A DNA stretch of 64,000 nucleotides from Cryobacterium breve (GTDB lineage: Bacteria; Actinomycetota; Actinomycetes; Actinomycetales; Microbacteriaceae). Below the pieces are notes generated by a model. It saw only the letters and a program-made list of their open reading frames with translations. It did no database searches and was not told where the DNA came from. Both the position numbers and the translations under genes were made by a program. Below are positions 1 through 9,427 of the stretch, piece by piece. The stretch covers positions 1 through 64,000 of the forward strand of contig NZ_CP075584.1 of assembly GCF_027594785.1 (NCBI RefSeq), in the 5' to 3' direction. Each line of letters begins with the position of its first letter. Positions within the stretch are counted from its first letter, which is position 1.

Positions 1-215
1 TACGCTAGGCGCTCCCGGCGGCCCGGTGCATCCGCATCCGCCTGCCCAGAGTCTCGCCACCCCCTTGATATCCCCCGCCGATGGGTGTTTCGTCGAAGAC
101 GGCACCAGAGTGTGCCGTACCACCCCCACAGCGCACCAACCAGCAAGACTGCAATCTCGCACGACCGAAGTGGTCGTGTCCAGAGGAACAAGGCAGAACC
201 CAGGGAAGGTATGTA

Positions 216-1436
216 ATGACAGGGAACAGAGCAACTTTTCATAAGAGCCTGGGCAAAGGGACCGTCGAGGTCATCGACATCGACTACCCCACCTTCGAAC
301 TGAAGGACGGGCCCGGCGTCAACCCGGCCAATGTCGGCCGGAAGGTACCGCACGGGGTCATACTCCGCACGGTCAGCACCAACATCTGCGGCTCGGACCA
401 GCACATGGTCCGCGGGCGCACGACCGCCCCCGCCGACCTCGTGCTCGGGCACGAGATCACCGGAGAGGTCGTCGAAACCGGGCCCGATGTCGAGTTCATC
501 AAGGTCGGCGACATCGTGTCGGTCCCGTTCAATATCTCCTGCGGTCGCTGTCGCAACTGCAAGGAGCGCAAGACCGGGATCTGCCTGAACGTCAACCCCG
601 ACCGCCCCGGCAGCGCATACGGCTATGTCGACATGGGCGGTTGGGTCGGCGGCCAGGCCGAGTACGTTCTCGTGCCGTATGCGGACTGGAACCTCCTGAA
701 GTTCCCGGACCGTGACCAGGCGCTCGCGAAGATCATGGACCTGACCATGCTCTCGGACATCTTCCCCACCGGGTTCCACGGGGCGGTGAGCGCCAATGTC
801 GGCGTCGGGTCGACGGTCTACGTCGCCGGTGCCGGACCCGTCGGCCTTGCGGCTGCGGCCTCCGCGCACCTGCTCGGAGCGGCCGCCGTCATCGTCGGCG
901 ACCTCAACGAGGAGCGGCTCGCCCAGGCCCGCAGCTTCGGCTGCGAGACGGTCGACCTGCGCTAGGGCGACCCGCAGGACCAGATCGAGCAGATCCTCGG
1001 TGTGCCAGAGGTCGACTGCGCCGTCGACGCGGTCGGCTTCGAGGCCCGCGGGCACGGCCAGGCCGCGGGGGAGGAGCGTCCGGCGACGGTGCTCAACTCG
1101 CTCATGACGATCACGGCGGCCGGTGGTGCGCTCGGCATCCCCGGGCTGTACGTCACGGGTGACCCGGGCGGGGTCGACGAGGCCGCGAAGGTCGGGTCGC
1201 TCTCGATCCGGCTCGGCCTCGGCTGGGCGAAGTCGTTGTCCTTCACGACGGGCCAGTGCCCGGTGATGAAGTACAACCGCCAGCTCATGATGGCGATCCT
1301 CAACGACAAGGTGCAGATCGCCAAGGCCGTCAACGCCCAGGCGATCAGCCTCGAGGACGCGCCGCGCGGCTACGCCGAGTTCGACGCCGGCAAGTCCGTG
1401 AAATATGTGCTCAACCCGAACGGTTACGTCAAGTAG
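216..1436 (+). CDS. fdhA: Glutathione-independent formaldehyde dehydrogenase, interrupted by one in-frame TAG
   Basis: Zinc-dependent member of the medium-chain alcohol dehydrogenase superfamily. Family members oxidise formaldehyde to formate with bound NAD in the cytoplasm. Seen: Cys58 and GHE (78-80) for the catalytic zinc, a structural-zinc loop with Cys109, 112, 115 and 123, the Rossmann motif GAGPVG (205-210), and after the interruption the family signature VDCAVDAVGFEARGHG. ATG 216 follows GGGAAGG; the 406-codon span fits the family (about 400). Codon 250 is TAG (963-965) in a frame that is conserved on both sides. A single substitution would restore it, so this is either a recent pseudogene or a sequence error. 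Formate made here could feed the FdhF/YdeP-type enzyme at 4498-6822. Function is known from the family, not shown here. Confidence 0.88.
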
Positions 1437-1470
1437 TGAATCAGTGACGTAACCGCAACCGTGTCGAGCG

Positions 1471-1503
1471 GATGCCCGGCCAGGGCCGCCCTGGCCGGGC
1501 ATC
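1471..1503 (+). terminator. Strong hairpin terminator after fdhA
   Basis: A perfect 15-bp stem (GATGCCCGGCCAGGG at 1471-1485 pairing with 1489-1503) closes on a 3-nt loop, 34 bases after the fdhA stop. There is no T tract, as is common for high-GC actinobacterial terminators. It separates fdhA from moaA. Confidence 0.8.
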
Positions 1504-1544
1504 CGTGTCGCTGGGCCAGGGTGAGCGAAGATTAGGTGGAGCGT

Positions 1545-2591
1545 ATGACCGGAAACCCGACACTCACGGACACCCGTGGCCGGCCGCTGCACGACCTGCG
1601 GATCTCGGTCACGGACCGGTGCAACTTCCGCTGTGTGTACTGCATGCCGAAGGAGGTCTTCGGCCGTGACTTCGCCTTCATGGAGCGGGACGAATTGCTC
1701 ACCTTCGAGGAGATCACCCGGCTCGCCCGGGTGAGCGTCGCGCACGGGGTCGGCAAGATCCGGCTGACCGGCGGGGAGCCGCTGCTGCGTCGCGGCCTCG
1801 AAGACCTCGTCGCCCAGCTCTCGGCGCTCCGCACCCCGGACGGCCGGCCCATCGACATCGCCCTGACCACCAACGGCTCAGCACTCGCGGTCAAGGCGCA
1901 GGCACTGAAGGACGCGGGGCTCCGCCGGGTCACGGTGTCCCTCGACTCCCTCGACGACGCGACCTTCCGGGCCATGAACGACGTGAACTTCCCGGTCGCG
2001 AAGGTCCTGCACGGCATCGAGGTCGCCTCGAACGTCGGGCTCGGCCCGGTCAAGGTCAACATGGTCGTCAAGCGCGGCCAGAACGACGGGGACATCGTCG
2101 CGATGGCGCGGCACTTCCAGGGCACCCCGGTCATCCTCCGCTTCATCGAATTCATGGACGTCGGGTCGAGCAACGGCTGGGAGATGGGTGCCGTCGTGCC
2201 CTCCAGCGAGGTCATCGCCCGGATCGGCGCCGAACTGCCCCTCGAGGAGGTCGCCCCGAACTACACCGGGGAGACCTCAGCGCGCTGGCGCTACCGCGAC
2301 GGCAGCGGGGAGATCGGAGTGATCTCGAGCGTGACGCAGTCGTTCTGCTCGACCTGTTCGCGCGCCCGGGTGTCGACAGACGGCAAGCTCTTCACGTGCC
2401 TGTTCGCGACGGAGGGACACGACCTGCGTGCGCTCCTCCGCGGCGGCGCCACGGACGACGAGCTGTCCGCGGCCATGGCGTCGATCTGGCGAGAGCGGAC
2501 CGACCGGTACTCGGACCTGCGGAGCGCGAAGACGAGCGAGCTGCGGGCATCCGGCAAGAAGAAGATCGAGATGTCGTACATCGGAGGGTGA
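1545..2591 (+). CDS. moaA: GTP 3',8-cyclase MoaA (molybdenum cofactor biosynthesis)
   Basis: Radical SAM enzyme that starts molybdopterin synthesis by rearranging GTP to 3',8-cyclo-GTP. Seen: N-terminal cluster motif C26-x3-C30-x2-C33 (CNFRCVYC), the SAM-contact motif LTGGEPLLR, the second 4Fe-4S site near the C-terminus (FCSTCSRAR followed by the third Cys in FTCLF), and the essential Gly-Gly C-terminus (YIGG). Length 348 aa is normal. I chose ATG 1545 because AGGTGGAG lies just upstream; an in-frame GTG at 1536 would add three residues and overlap that site. It is followed 9 nt later by fdhD, so the two probably form one unit serving the formate dehydrogenase-like enzyme. No frame damage is seen. 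Confidence 0.95.
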   Translation: MTGNPTLTDTRGRPLHDLRISVTDRCNFRCVYCMPKEVFGRDFAFMERDELLTFEEITRLARVSVAHGVGKIRLTGGEPLLRRGLEDLVAQLSALRTPDGRPIDIALTTNGSALAVKAQALKDAGLRRVTVSLDSLDDATFRAMNDVNFPVAKVLHGIEVASNVGLGPVKVNMVVKRGQNDGDIVAMARHFQGTPVILRFIEFMDVGSSNGWEMGAVVPSSEVIARIGAELPLEEVAPNYTGETSARWRYRDGSGEIGVISSVTQSFCSTCSRARVSTDGKLFTCLFATEGHDLRALLRGGATDDELSAAMASIWRERTDRYSDLRSAKTSELRASGKKKIEMSYIGG

Positions 2592-2600
2592 CCAGCAACA

Positions 2601-3529
2601 ATGACACGAATCACGGCACGACGAAAGGTTGTCCGGCTCACCGTCGGCGGCCGCAGGACCACCAGGGAAGACGTGCTCGCCGTCGAGGAGCCGCTCGAGA
2701 TCCGCGTGAACGGCACGTCGCTCGCGGTGACGATGCGCACACCCGGCAACGACTATGACCTGGCCGCGGGCTTCCTGGTCTCCGAGGGCGTGATCAGCCG
2801 CGGCGAGCATTTCTTCGCGGCGCGCTACTGCGCCGGCGCCACCGTTGACGGTGAGAACACCTACAACGTTCTCGACGTGAGCCTTGCGCCCGGCGTCGCC
2901 GCCCCCGACCCGAGCCTGGAACGGAATTTCCTCACCACGAGCGCGTGCGGTCTCTGCGGGAAGGCGAATATCGACGCCGTGCGCACCCGGTCGGCCTTCA
3001 CCGTCTCAGACGACCCCGTCCTCCTCGACGCCGAACTCCTCACCACATTCCCGGACGTGCTCCGGGCCGGCCAGACCGTCTTCGAGAAGACCGGCGGCCT
3101 GCATGCGGCCGGGCTCTTCGACGCCGTCACGGGGAACTGCTTGTGCTGCGCGAGGACGTCGGGCGCCACAACGCCGTCGACAAGGTGATCGGCTGGGCGG
3201 TCAAGGAGAACCGGCTGCCGCTGCGTGGAACCGTTCTCCAGGTCTCCGGCCGGGCGAGTTTCGAACTCGTCCAGAAGGCCGCGATGGCCGGCATCCCGAT
3301 GCTGGCCGCGGTCTCCGCGCCGTCCTCGCTCGCAGCGGAACTCGCAACGGACGTGGGCATGACCCTCGTCGGCTTCCTGCGCGGCGACTCCATGGTGATC
3401 TACGCGGGCGCCGAACGGATCACCGGCGGTGGCGGGCGCGCAGCGGACGATGTCGCCGGTGCCGAGGGTGCTGCGAGTCCTGCGAGTTCTGCCCCAGCGG
3501 CCCTTGCCGGTTCCGTAGCGCCGAATTAG
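2601..3529 (+). CDS. fdhD: Formate dehydrogenase accessory sulfurtransferase FdhD (1-nt frameshift)
   Basis: FdhD transfers sulfur from a cysteine desulfurase to the molybdenum centre of formate dehydrogenases. The conserved CGLC pair is present at residues 116-119. The frame is lost at 3131-3134, where a run of four G should be five. In the shifted frame the family tail continues as [20 protein letters not shown], with the conserved VGRHNAVDK block. Adding one base gives 310 codons. ATG 2601 lies 9 nt after moaA. The stop TAG (3527-3529) sits inside the palindrome that precedes the SRPBCC/marR pair. The nearby minus-strand FdhF-like enzyme is the obvious client. Likely intact in reality, with a homopolymer indel. 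Confidence 0.9.
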
Positions 3530-3545
3530 TATGTGCGCATACTAA
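3526..3545. promoter_or_regulatory. Palindromic operator candidate for the SRPBCC-marR operon
   Basis: TTAGTATG-TGCG-CATACTAA is a perfect 8-bp inverted repeat with a 4-nt spacer. It overlaps the fdhD stop codon and ends 42 nt before the SRPBCC start. A-T-rich palindromes of this size are typical MarR-family operators, and a marR gene is the second gene of the operon it precedes, which suggests autoregulation. This is inference; no binding is shown. Confidence 0.6.
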
Positions 3546-3587
3546 CTGCTTCGATTCGCGGGGCAGCTGCGAACGAGAGGTCACCTC

Positions 3588-4037
3588 ATGTGGAGAACTG
3601 AGTACACGGCAGACACCAGCGCCACACCGGCCGCGGTCTGGGCGGCGTTCCGGGACATCCACACCGGGGTCGCCGCGGCCGCGGGCGGGGACGTCTTCGA
3701 GATGGACGGGGCGTTCACCGTCGGCACGGAGTTGAGCGTGACTCCGGTCGGGCAGGACACGTTCCGATCCCGCATCATCGAACTGGCCCCGAACGAACGG
3801 TATGCCGACGAGACCACATTCGGCGACGTCGTGCTGACGTTCCGGCACTCGTTCACACCCCGCGACGGCGGCACGCGGGTCACCCACGAACTCGTCATCA
3901 CCGGGCAGGACGCTGACGAGATCGGGCCGGGGCTCGGCCCGGAGATCAGTGCGGACTTCCCTGAGGCGATGGCCGGGCTGTTCGCGCTCGCCGAGGCATC
4001 CGCGGAGCCTGCAGACCCTGCAGACCCTGCGCGTTGA
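3588..4037 (+). CDS. SRPBCC-family (START/Bet v1-like) hydrophobic-ligand protein
   Basis: 149-aa protein of the SRPBCC fold, cited by its start WRTEYTADTSATPAAVWAAF (the usual N-terminal strand and V-W helix), the central segment with RIIELAPNERYADET and the strand pair VVLTFRHSFTPRDGGTRVTHEL. Such proteins bind small hydrophobic ligands or act as cyclases/activator-like proteins; the ligand here is unknown. ATG 3588 has GAGAGG upstream. Its stop overlaps the start of the MarR gene (TGATG), so the two are translationally coupled. A palindrome lies upstream at 3526-3545. The pair probably responds to a small molecule and has no obvious link to the molybdenum genes beside it. Confidence 0.8.
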   Translation: MWRTEYTADTSATPAAVWAAFRDIHTGVAAAAGGDVFEMDGAFTVGTELSVTPVGQDTFRSRIIELAPNERYADETTFGDVVLTFRHSFTPRDGGTRVTHELVITGQDADEIGPGLGPEISADFPEAMAGLFALAEASAEPADPADPAR

Positions 4038-4501
4038 TGCCGGACGCCGAGGAGAACGGGCTCGAAAGCGAGTTCGCGTCCGCGGAGGACAGCACCGGAC
4101 TGATGCTGTGGCGCGTCACCAACGCCTGGCAGGCGGCCCAGCGGGCCGCACTCCGGCCGTTCGACCTGACACACGTGCAGTTCGTCTTGCTCGCCTCGCT
4201 CGCGTGGCTCGACGCCGACGGGCCGACCACCCAGCGCGAGCTCTCGCGCCACGCCGGCACGGACCCGATGATGACGTCCCAGGTGTTGCGCACCCTGGAA
4301 CGGAAGAACCTCGTGGAACGGCGGGGTCACCCGACGGATGCCCGGGCAAAGGCCCTCCGGGCGACACCGGCGGGAGCCGAGCTTGCCGCCCGCGCGAACG
4401 CGGCCGTCGAAGCGGTCGACCGACGCTTCTTCGCCCCGCTCGGCGCCGAGCGAGCGGCCTTCACCGGCATGCTCCGCGTGGTGCTCGGCCCCGCGTCCTA
4501 A
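4037..4501 (+). CDS. MarR-family transcriptional regulator
   Basis: 154-aa winged-helix regulator. Seen: helix-turn-helix region TQRELSRHAGTDPMMTSQVL (about residues 71-90), followed by the wing with LERKNLVERRGHPTDARAK, a standard MarR arrangement, and a C-terminal dimerisation helix. The start ATG 4037 overlaps the SRPBCC stop by one base. The stop TAA (4499-4501) overlaps the stop of the convergent minus-strand oxidoreductase (4498-4500), an unusually tight convergent junction. It probably represses its own operon through the palindrome at 3526-3545. The effector is unknown. Confidence 0.85.
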   Translation: MPDAEENGLESEFASAEDSTGLMLWRVTNAWQAAQRAALRPFDLTHVQFVLLASLAWLDADGPTTQRELSRHAGTDPMMTSQVLRTLERKNLVERRGHPTDARAKALRATPAGAELAARANAAVEAVDRRFFAPLGAERAAFTGMLRVVLGPAS

Positions 4502-6822
4502 CCTTTCGTCGGGACCGGGGCGGGCTCGTGGGCGGTGAAACGCACGGCCATGGCCTTGTAGCCGGGGGTGTTCGACTCGCGGGCGACGAGTTCGCGGTGC
4601 ATGAGCGCGTTCGCCTCGGGGAAGTACGCAGCGCGCAGCCGCGCGGGGTCGGGTAGACCACGAGCCGGAACTCATCCGCGCGGCGTTCCTCACCGCGGGA
4701 AGGTGCTGATGACGTCGACGAGGTCGCGGTCGTGGAAGCCGAGCTCGACGACGTCGTCCTTGTTGATCAGGATGACCCTGCGCCCGTTCGAGATGCCGCG
4801 GTAGCGGTCGTCGAGGCCGTAGAACGTGGTGTTGTACTGGTCGTGGCTGCGGATGGTCTGCAGGATGAGGTGCCCGGCCGGCGGGGTCAGGTACTCGAGG
4901 GGGCTGACCGTGAACCGCGCGCGGCCGATGTCGGTCGCGAAGCTGCGGGTGTCGCGGGGCGGGTTCGGCAGTACGAACCCGTTCTTCGTCTTCAGCCTCC
5001 GGTTGAAGTCGGTGAACCCGGGCACGACGCGGGAGATGTGGTCGCGGATGAGGTCGTAGTCCTCGCTCATCGCCTTCCAGTCGACCGGGTGGTCGGCGCC
5101 GAGGGTCGCGCTCGCCATCCGGGCGACGATGACCGGTTCGGCGAGCAGATGCTCCGACACCGGGTCGAGGCGACCCTGCGTCGTGCGCACGACCGACATC
5201 GAGTCCTCGACGGACAGCACCTGGCGGCCGCCGGGGTGCTTGTCGTCGGTGTCGGTGCGACCGAGGGTCGGCAGGATCAGCGAGGTGCGTCCGTGCATCA
5301 CGTGCGAGCGGTTCGGCTTCGTGGAGATGTGCACCGTGAGCCCGACCCGCTGCATCGCGGCCTCGAGCTTGGCGGTGTCCGAGCAGGCGAGGGCGAAGTT
5401 GCCGCCGAGAGACACGAACACGTCGACGTCCTCGTTCTCGAAGGCCTCGACCGTCGCCACGGAGTCGAGGCCGTGCTCGCGGGGCGACACGATGCCGAAC
5501 TCGGTGTCGACCGCTGCGAGGAAGGCCTCCTTCGGCTTCTCCCAGACGCCCATCGTGCGGTCGCCCTGAACATTCGAGTGCCCGCGTACCGGGCAGGCGC
5601 CGGCGCCCGGCTTGCCGAAGTTGCCCTGCAGCAGGAGCAGGTTGATGATCTCCTTGAGCGTGTTGACCGAGTGCGGCTGCTGGGTCAGTCCGAGCGCCCA
5701 GCAGATGATCGTGGCCTTCGACGCCACGAGCATGCTCGCGACGACGGCGATCTGCAGCCGGGAGAGCCCGGTCGCCTTCTCGGTTTCCTCCCAGTCGATC
5801 TCGCCGCGCGCTGCCCGGTACTCCTCCAGTCCCTGCGTGTTGGCGTCGACGAAGGCCTGGTCGACGACGGAGCCGGGCACCCGCTTCTCCTCCTCGAGGA
5901 GCAGGTGGCCGAGGGCCTGGAACAGGGCGAGGTCCCCGCCGACCTTGATCTGCAGGTATTCGTCGGCGAGCGCGGTGCCGTCACCGATCAGGCCGGAGAC
6001 GGACTGCGGGTCCCTGAAGTTGAACAGCCCGGCCTCGGGCAGGGGGTTGACCGCGACCACCTTCCCGCCGTTGTCCTTGCACTCCTTGAGTGCGGACAGC
6101 ATCCTGGGGTGGTTGGTGCCGGGGTTCTGGCCGACGACGAGGATGAGTTCGGCGTGGTGGATGTCCTCGAGGGAGACGGTGCCTTTGCCGATGCCGATCG
6201 TCGCGTTCATCGCCGAGCCGGAGGACTCGTGGCACATGTTCGAGCAGTCCGGCAGGTTGTTCGTGCCGATCGAGCGGGCGAACAGCTGGTAGAGGAACGC
6301 GGACTCGTTCGCGGTGCGGCCAGACGTGTAGAAGACGGTGCGGTCGGGGGTCGTCGCGCGGATCTGCTCGCCGATCAGCTCGAACGCGTCGTTCCAGGAG
6401 ATCTGCGAGTAGTGCGTGTCGCCGGGGCGGATGACGACGGGGTGCGTGATGCGGCCCTGGTTGCCGAGCCAGTACTCGGTCTTGGTCGCGAGTTCGGCGA
6501 TGGAGTGCTCCGCCCAGAATGCGGGCGTCACCTGGCGTACGGTGCTCTCCTCCGCGACGGCCTTCGCGCCGTTCTCGCAGAATTCGGCGGTCTTGCGGTG
6601 ACCCTGCGATTCCGGCCAGGCGCAACCGGGGCAGTCGGTCCCGTCGCGCTGGTTGAGTCGGAGCAGGGCCCGGGTGGTGCGGCCGATCCCGGCCTGGGCG
6701 ACGCCGCGCTCGAGCGCGACGACGACGGCTTCGAGGCCCGCCGCGCTGGTCTTCGGCTTCTTCACGACGAGGGAGTCTTCGTTGATGTCCTGGATCGGGG
6801 CGTGACGTGTCATGAAATCCAT
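4498..6822 (-). CDS. FdhF/YdeP-family molybdopterin oxidoreductase (two compensating 3' indels)
   Basis: About 774-aa molybdopterin oxidoreductase of the FdhF/YdeP (formate dehydrogenase alpha-like) type. Seen: CPGCAWPESQ with a downstream Cys (FCENGAKAV), NMCHESSGSAMNATIG, the cofactor-binding run LILVVGQNPGTNHPRMLSAL and NPLPEAGLFNF, and CPVRGHSNVQGDRTMG. The main frame stops at about 4690. The usual tail (EEFRLVVYPTPRGC then AAYFPEANALM) continues after one extra base near 4697 and one missing base near 4631, ending at TAG 4498-4500. ATG 6822 follows AAAAGGAG. With fdhD and moaA beside it, a formate dehydrogenase-like role is likely, but YdeP relatives have poorly defined substrates and no electron-transfer subunits are present. 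Confidence 0.85.
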
Positions 6823-7036
6823 GATGCTCCTTTTGACTGCGCACCGGCACAACGGCCGCCGCCGGAGGGTCTGTGAACCATGCGGCGTCCTCTCGGGTGA
6901 TTCCCAGCCCTGACGGGCGCGGCAACCAGAAAAGTGGCGTTGAATCATGACGGGGCTTTTGTCCCGACCCACCGGGTCATTCTCGGCCCATCGGCCGACA
7001 CCAGCCGCGGCATCCCCGGCAGACAGGAGTTCGACC

Positions 7037-9427
7037 ATGGGAACACAGAGCACACTGGATTCACTCCGGAACGCGGACTCGATCCTCGCCACGATCATGG
7101 CCGCCGACGACCTCACGGTCGCCGCGAGCCGGGACGGCGGCAGCCGAGCCGTTCGCCTGCTCGCCGACGCCGCCGTCGATCCCGCAGACCAGGTCACCGC
7201 GATCGCCGCCGTGCACGCCCTCGCCCAGGTCTTCGACGAGACCGCCGACGAGGTCCTCGTCTCCCTCCTCGGGCATGAGCAGCTTTTCCTCCGCGAGCAC
7301 GCCGCCTGGGCCTTCAGCGCCCGCCTGCCGCGCTTCGACGCGGTCGCGCCTCTCCTCGGGATGGTCATCGACGGCGGTTTCGCCGGGATGATCGCCCAGC
7401 GCACCCTCGAACAATGGAGCGCGGCCGTCGCGGGTCCCGTCGCCCTCGCTGTCGAGGGCGCTCTGCTCGGAGTCACCGAGCCGGGCGCCCGTTCCCGACT
7501 GGTCGAAACCATCGGCCAGATCTCGGGGCGCATCCCGGAACGCATGCTCTTCCAGATCGCCGTCGACCCGGCCGAGGCGACCGAGGTGCGGGCTGCGGCG
7601 ATCGCCGCGATCGGCGACCGGGGCCTCGCCGATGCCGCCCCCGGCTCCCTCTCGGGCGCCGGCACGGGAATCGGAACAGGGATCGGCTCCGGGGTCGGTT
7701 CCGGGGACACCGGCCTCCGGATCGTCACCGGCCTGGCCGCCGGAAGCGGGGTCCTCGCCGAGGTCGCCAGGCTCGCCGTGATCGACCTGACCGTGCCGAG
7801 CTACCCGCGGGCACCGTGGAGCAGCGGAACGACCGTCGCCCAGCTGTTCCTGCACGCCGACATCGACGGAGCGCTGACCCGGGTCGGCTCCGGCGACAAC
7901 GGCGGCATCGCGACCCTTCTCGTCCGGCTCGGGGACGCACTCGTCGCTGGCCACGCCGCCAGCGATGCCGACAGTGCTGCCGGCGATGTCGGCCGGGTAC
8001 TCACCCTCTCCCGCGGCGGCTTCGCCTCCGCACTCGACTGCCTGCCCGAGGTGGCGTCGACACTGTCCGGCCACGCCTTCGCGACGGTCCCGTTCCTCGG
8101 CGAGCCCGTCGCCTCCGCAGACGCCTGGTCGCGCCGGATCGCGACCCAGCGCGGCATCCGCCGGGTGCTCCGCGCCGCGGGCCCGGTCGACGCGATCCAC
8201 CTGCGGATGGCGGACGTCGGCACCCTCGCCGCGTCGACGGTCGCGAGGGAACTCGACATCCCGGTCGTGTTCACCGTCGCGCCAGACCCGCACAGCCTCA
8301 TCCGCTCGCTCGAGTCCGCCGGCGCCCTCACCCGCGCCACGTTCGGCACGGTCGATGCGGGCGAACACTTCTGGTTCCGGGTCCGGCTCGTGCAGCGCCT
8401 CGCAGCGGATGCCGCCCACACGGTTCTCTTCCCCCGTCCCGACCTCGAGCGTGACCTGCGTGAGCTCGTCGGCATCGACGTGACGCAGCACCCGGAACGG
8501 CACTCGATCGTGGCAGAGGGCATCGACATCGCCGTGATCGAGGCGTCGCTCGTCGACGCCAGGGCGAGCGACGGCACTCCGGCGGAGGCCGCCGTGGCCG
8601 CGGCGTATGCCGAACCCCTGCCCGACGCCGCCGCCGTGCCCGCGTCCGTGGCCCCCGCGCAGATGAGCGTCGAGGGCGCCGTCGCCCTCGGCCAGCTCGA
8701 CGATCTCCTCGCAACCCTCCCGCCCGAGCGCCGCGCACTGCCGCTCGCGATCACGGTCGGGCGGCTGCATCGTGTCAAGGGCATGGCGACCCTCGTCGAA
8801 GCCTGGGCGGCCGACCCTGCGCTCCGTGCCGCCTGCAACCTCCTGATCGTCGGAGGCGACCTCGCGAACCCCACTCCCGACGAGGCCGAACAGCTCGGAA
8901 GGATCCACGCCGCTGTCCCGCTCGGCGAGGCCGCCCACGCCGGTCTCCTGATTGCCGGCCACCGCTCGAACGACACCGTCGCCCGCTGGCTCGCCGCCAC
9001 TCGCCTCGGCCGCACCGGCCTCGCCGCGGCCAATGGCGTGTACGTCTGCGCGAGCATGAAGGAGGAGTTCGGCATCGCGCTCCTCGAGGCGATGGCCGCG
9101 GGCCTCACCGTGGTCGCTCCGAACGGCGGGGGACCGGCCACCTACGTCGAGCAGGGCGTGACCGGGTTCCTGGTCGACACCGGGAATCCGGCCGATCTCG
9201 CCGGGGGAGTGCGTGAGGCCCTCGAGCCGCAGCCGGGCCCCTTCGGCCCCGAGTTCGCCGAGCGCGCCATGGCCATGGTCTCCGGATCCTTCACGATCCA
9301 GGCGATGGCCACGACCCTCTCCGGGGTCTACCGCGACGTCGCCGAAGCGCACGAGCGCCTCCGGGCGGAGGCGGCGAACGGCTACGGCCGGGGACTCGCC
9401 TCGACCTGGACGCTGAGCGCCTCATGA
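7037..9427 (+). CDS. Large GT-B glycosyltransferase (family 4-like) with helical-repeat N-terminus
   Basis: 796-aa protein. Residues about 1-195 are Ala/Leu-rich paired helices resembling HEAT/ARM repeats (for example HALAQVFDETADEVLVSLLG and LREHAAWAFSARLPRFDAVA). A Gly/Thr/Ser-rich linker follows (alternating GTGIGTG type, about 203-220), then a GT-B fold. The C-terminal half has TVGRLHRVKGMATLVEAW and the retaining-GT motif EEFGIALLEAMAAG with GGGPATYVEQGVTGFLVD. ATG 7037 follows GACAGGAG; a longer in-frame start at 6947 lacks such a site. Its stop overlaps the next glycosyltransferase (ATGA). The sugar donor and acceptor are unknown; the two transferases probably act on one glycan or metabolite. 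Confidence 0.8.
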   Translation: MGTQSTLDSLRNADSILATIMAADDLTVAASRDGGSRAVRLLADAAVDPADQVTAIAAVHALAQVFDETADEVLVSLLGHEQLFLREHAAWAFSARLPRFDAVAPLLGMVIDGGFAGMIAQRTLEQWSAAVAGPVALAVEGALLGVTEPGARSRLVETIGQISGRIPERMLFQIAVDPAEATEVRAAAIAAIGDRGLADAAPGSLSGAGTGIGTGIGSGVGSGDTGLRIVTGLAAGSGVLAEVARLAVIDLTVPSYPRAPWSSGTTVAQLFLHADIDGALTRVGSGDNGGIATLLVRLGDALVAGHAASDADSAAGDVGRVLTLSRGGFASALDCLPEVASTLSGHAFATVPFLGEPVASADAWSRRIATQRGIRRVLRAAGPVDAIHLRMADVGTLAASTVARELDIPVVFTVAPDPHSLIRSLESAGALTRATFGTVDAGEHFWFRVRLVQRLAADAAHTVLFPRPDLERDLRELVGIDVTQHPERHSIVAEGIDIAVIEASLVDARASDGTPAEAAVAAAYAEPLPDAAAVPASVAPAQMSVEGAVALGQLDDLLATLPPERRALPLAITVGRLHRVKGMATLVEAWAADPALRAACNLLIVGGDLANPTPDEAEQLGRIHAAVPLGEAAHAGLLIAGHRSNDTVARWLAATRLGRTGLAAANGVYVCASMKEEFGIALLEAMAAGLTVVAPNGGGPATYVEQGVTGFLVDTGNPADLAGGVREALEPQPGPFGPEFAERAMAMVSGSFTIQAMATTLSGVYRDVAEAHERLRAEAANGYGRGLASTWTLSAS

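Noticed and set aside
6823-7728. An upstream extension of the minus-strand molybdoenzyme to 7728
   Set aside because: The extension is antisense to the glycosyltransferase gene and is Arg/Ser-rich; ATG 6822 has a strong AAAAGGAG site and starts the family-like sequence.
7061-9352. A 763-codon antisense frame over the glycosyltransferase
   Set aside because: It is a shadow of a high-GC gene on the other strand, with Arg/Gly/Asp-rich composition and no recognisable domain.
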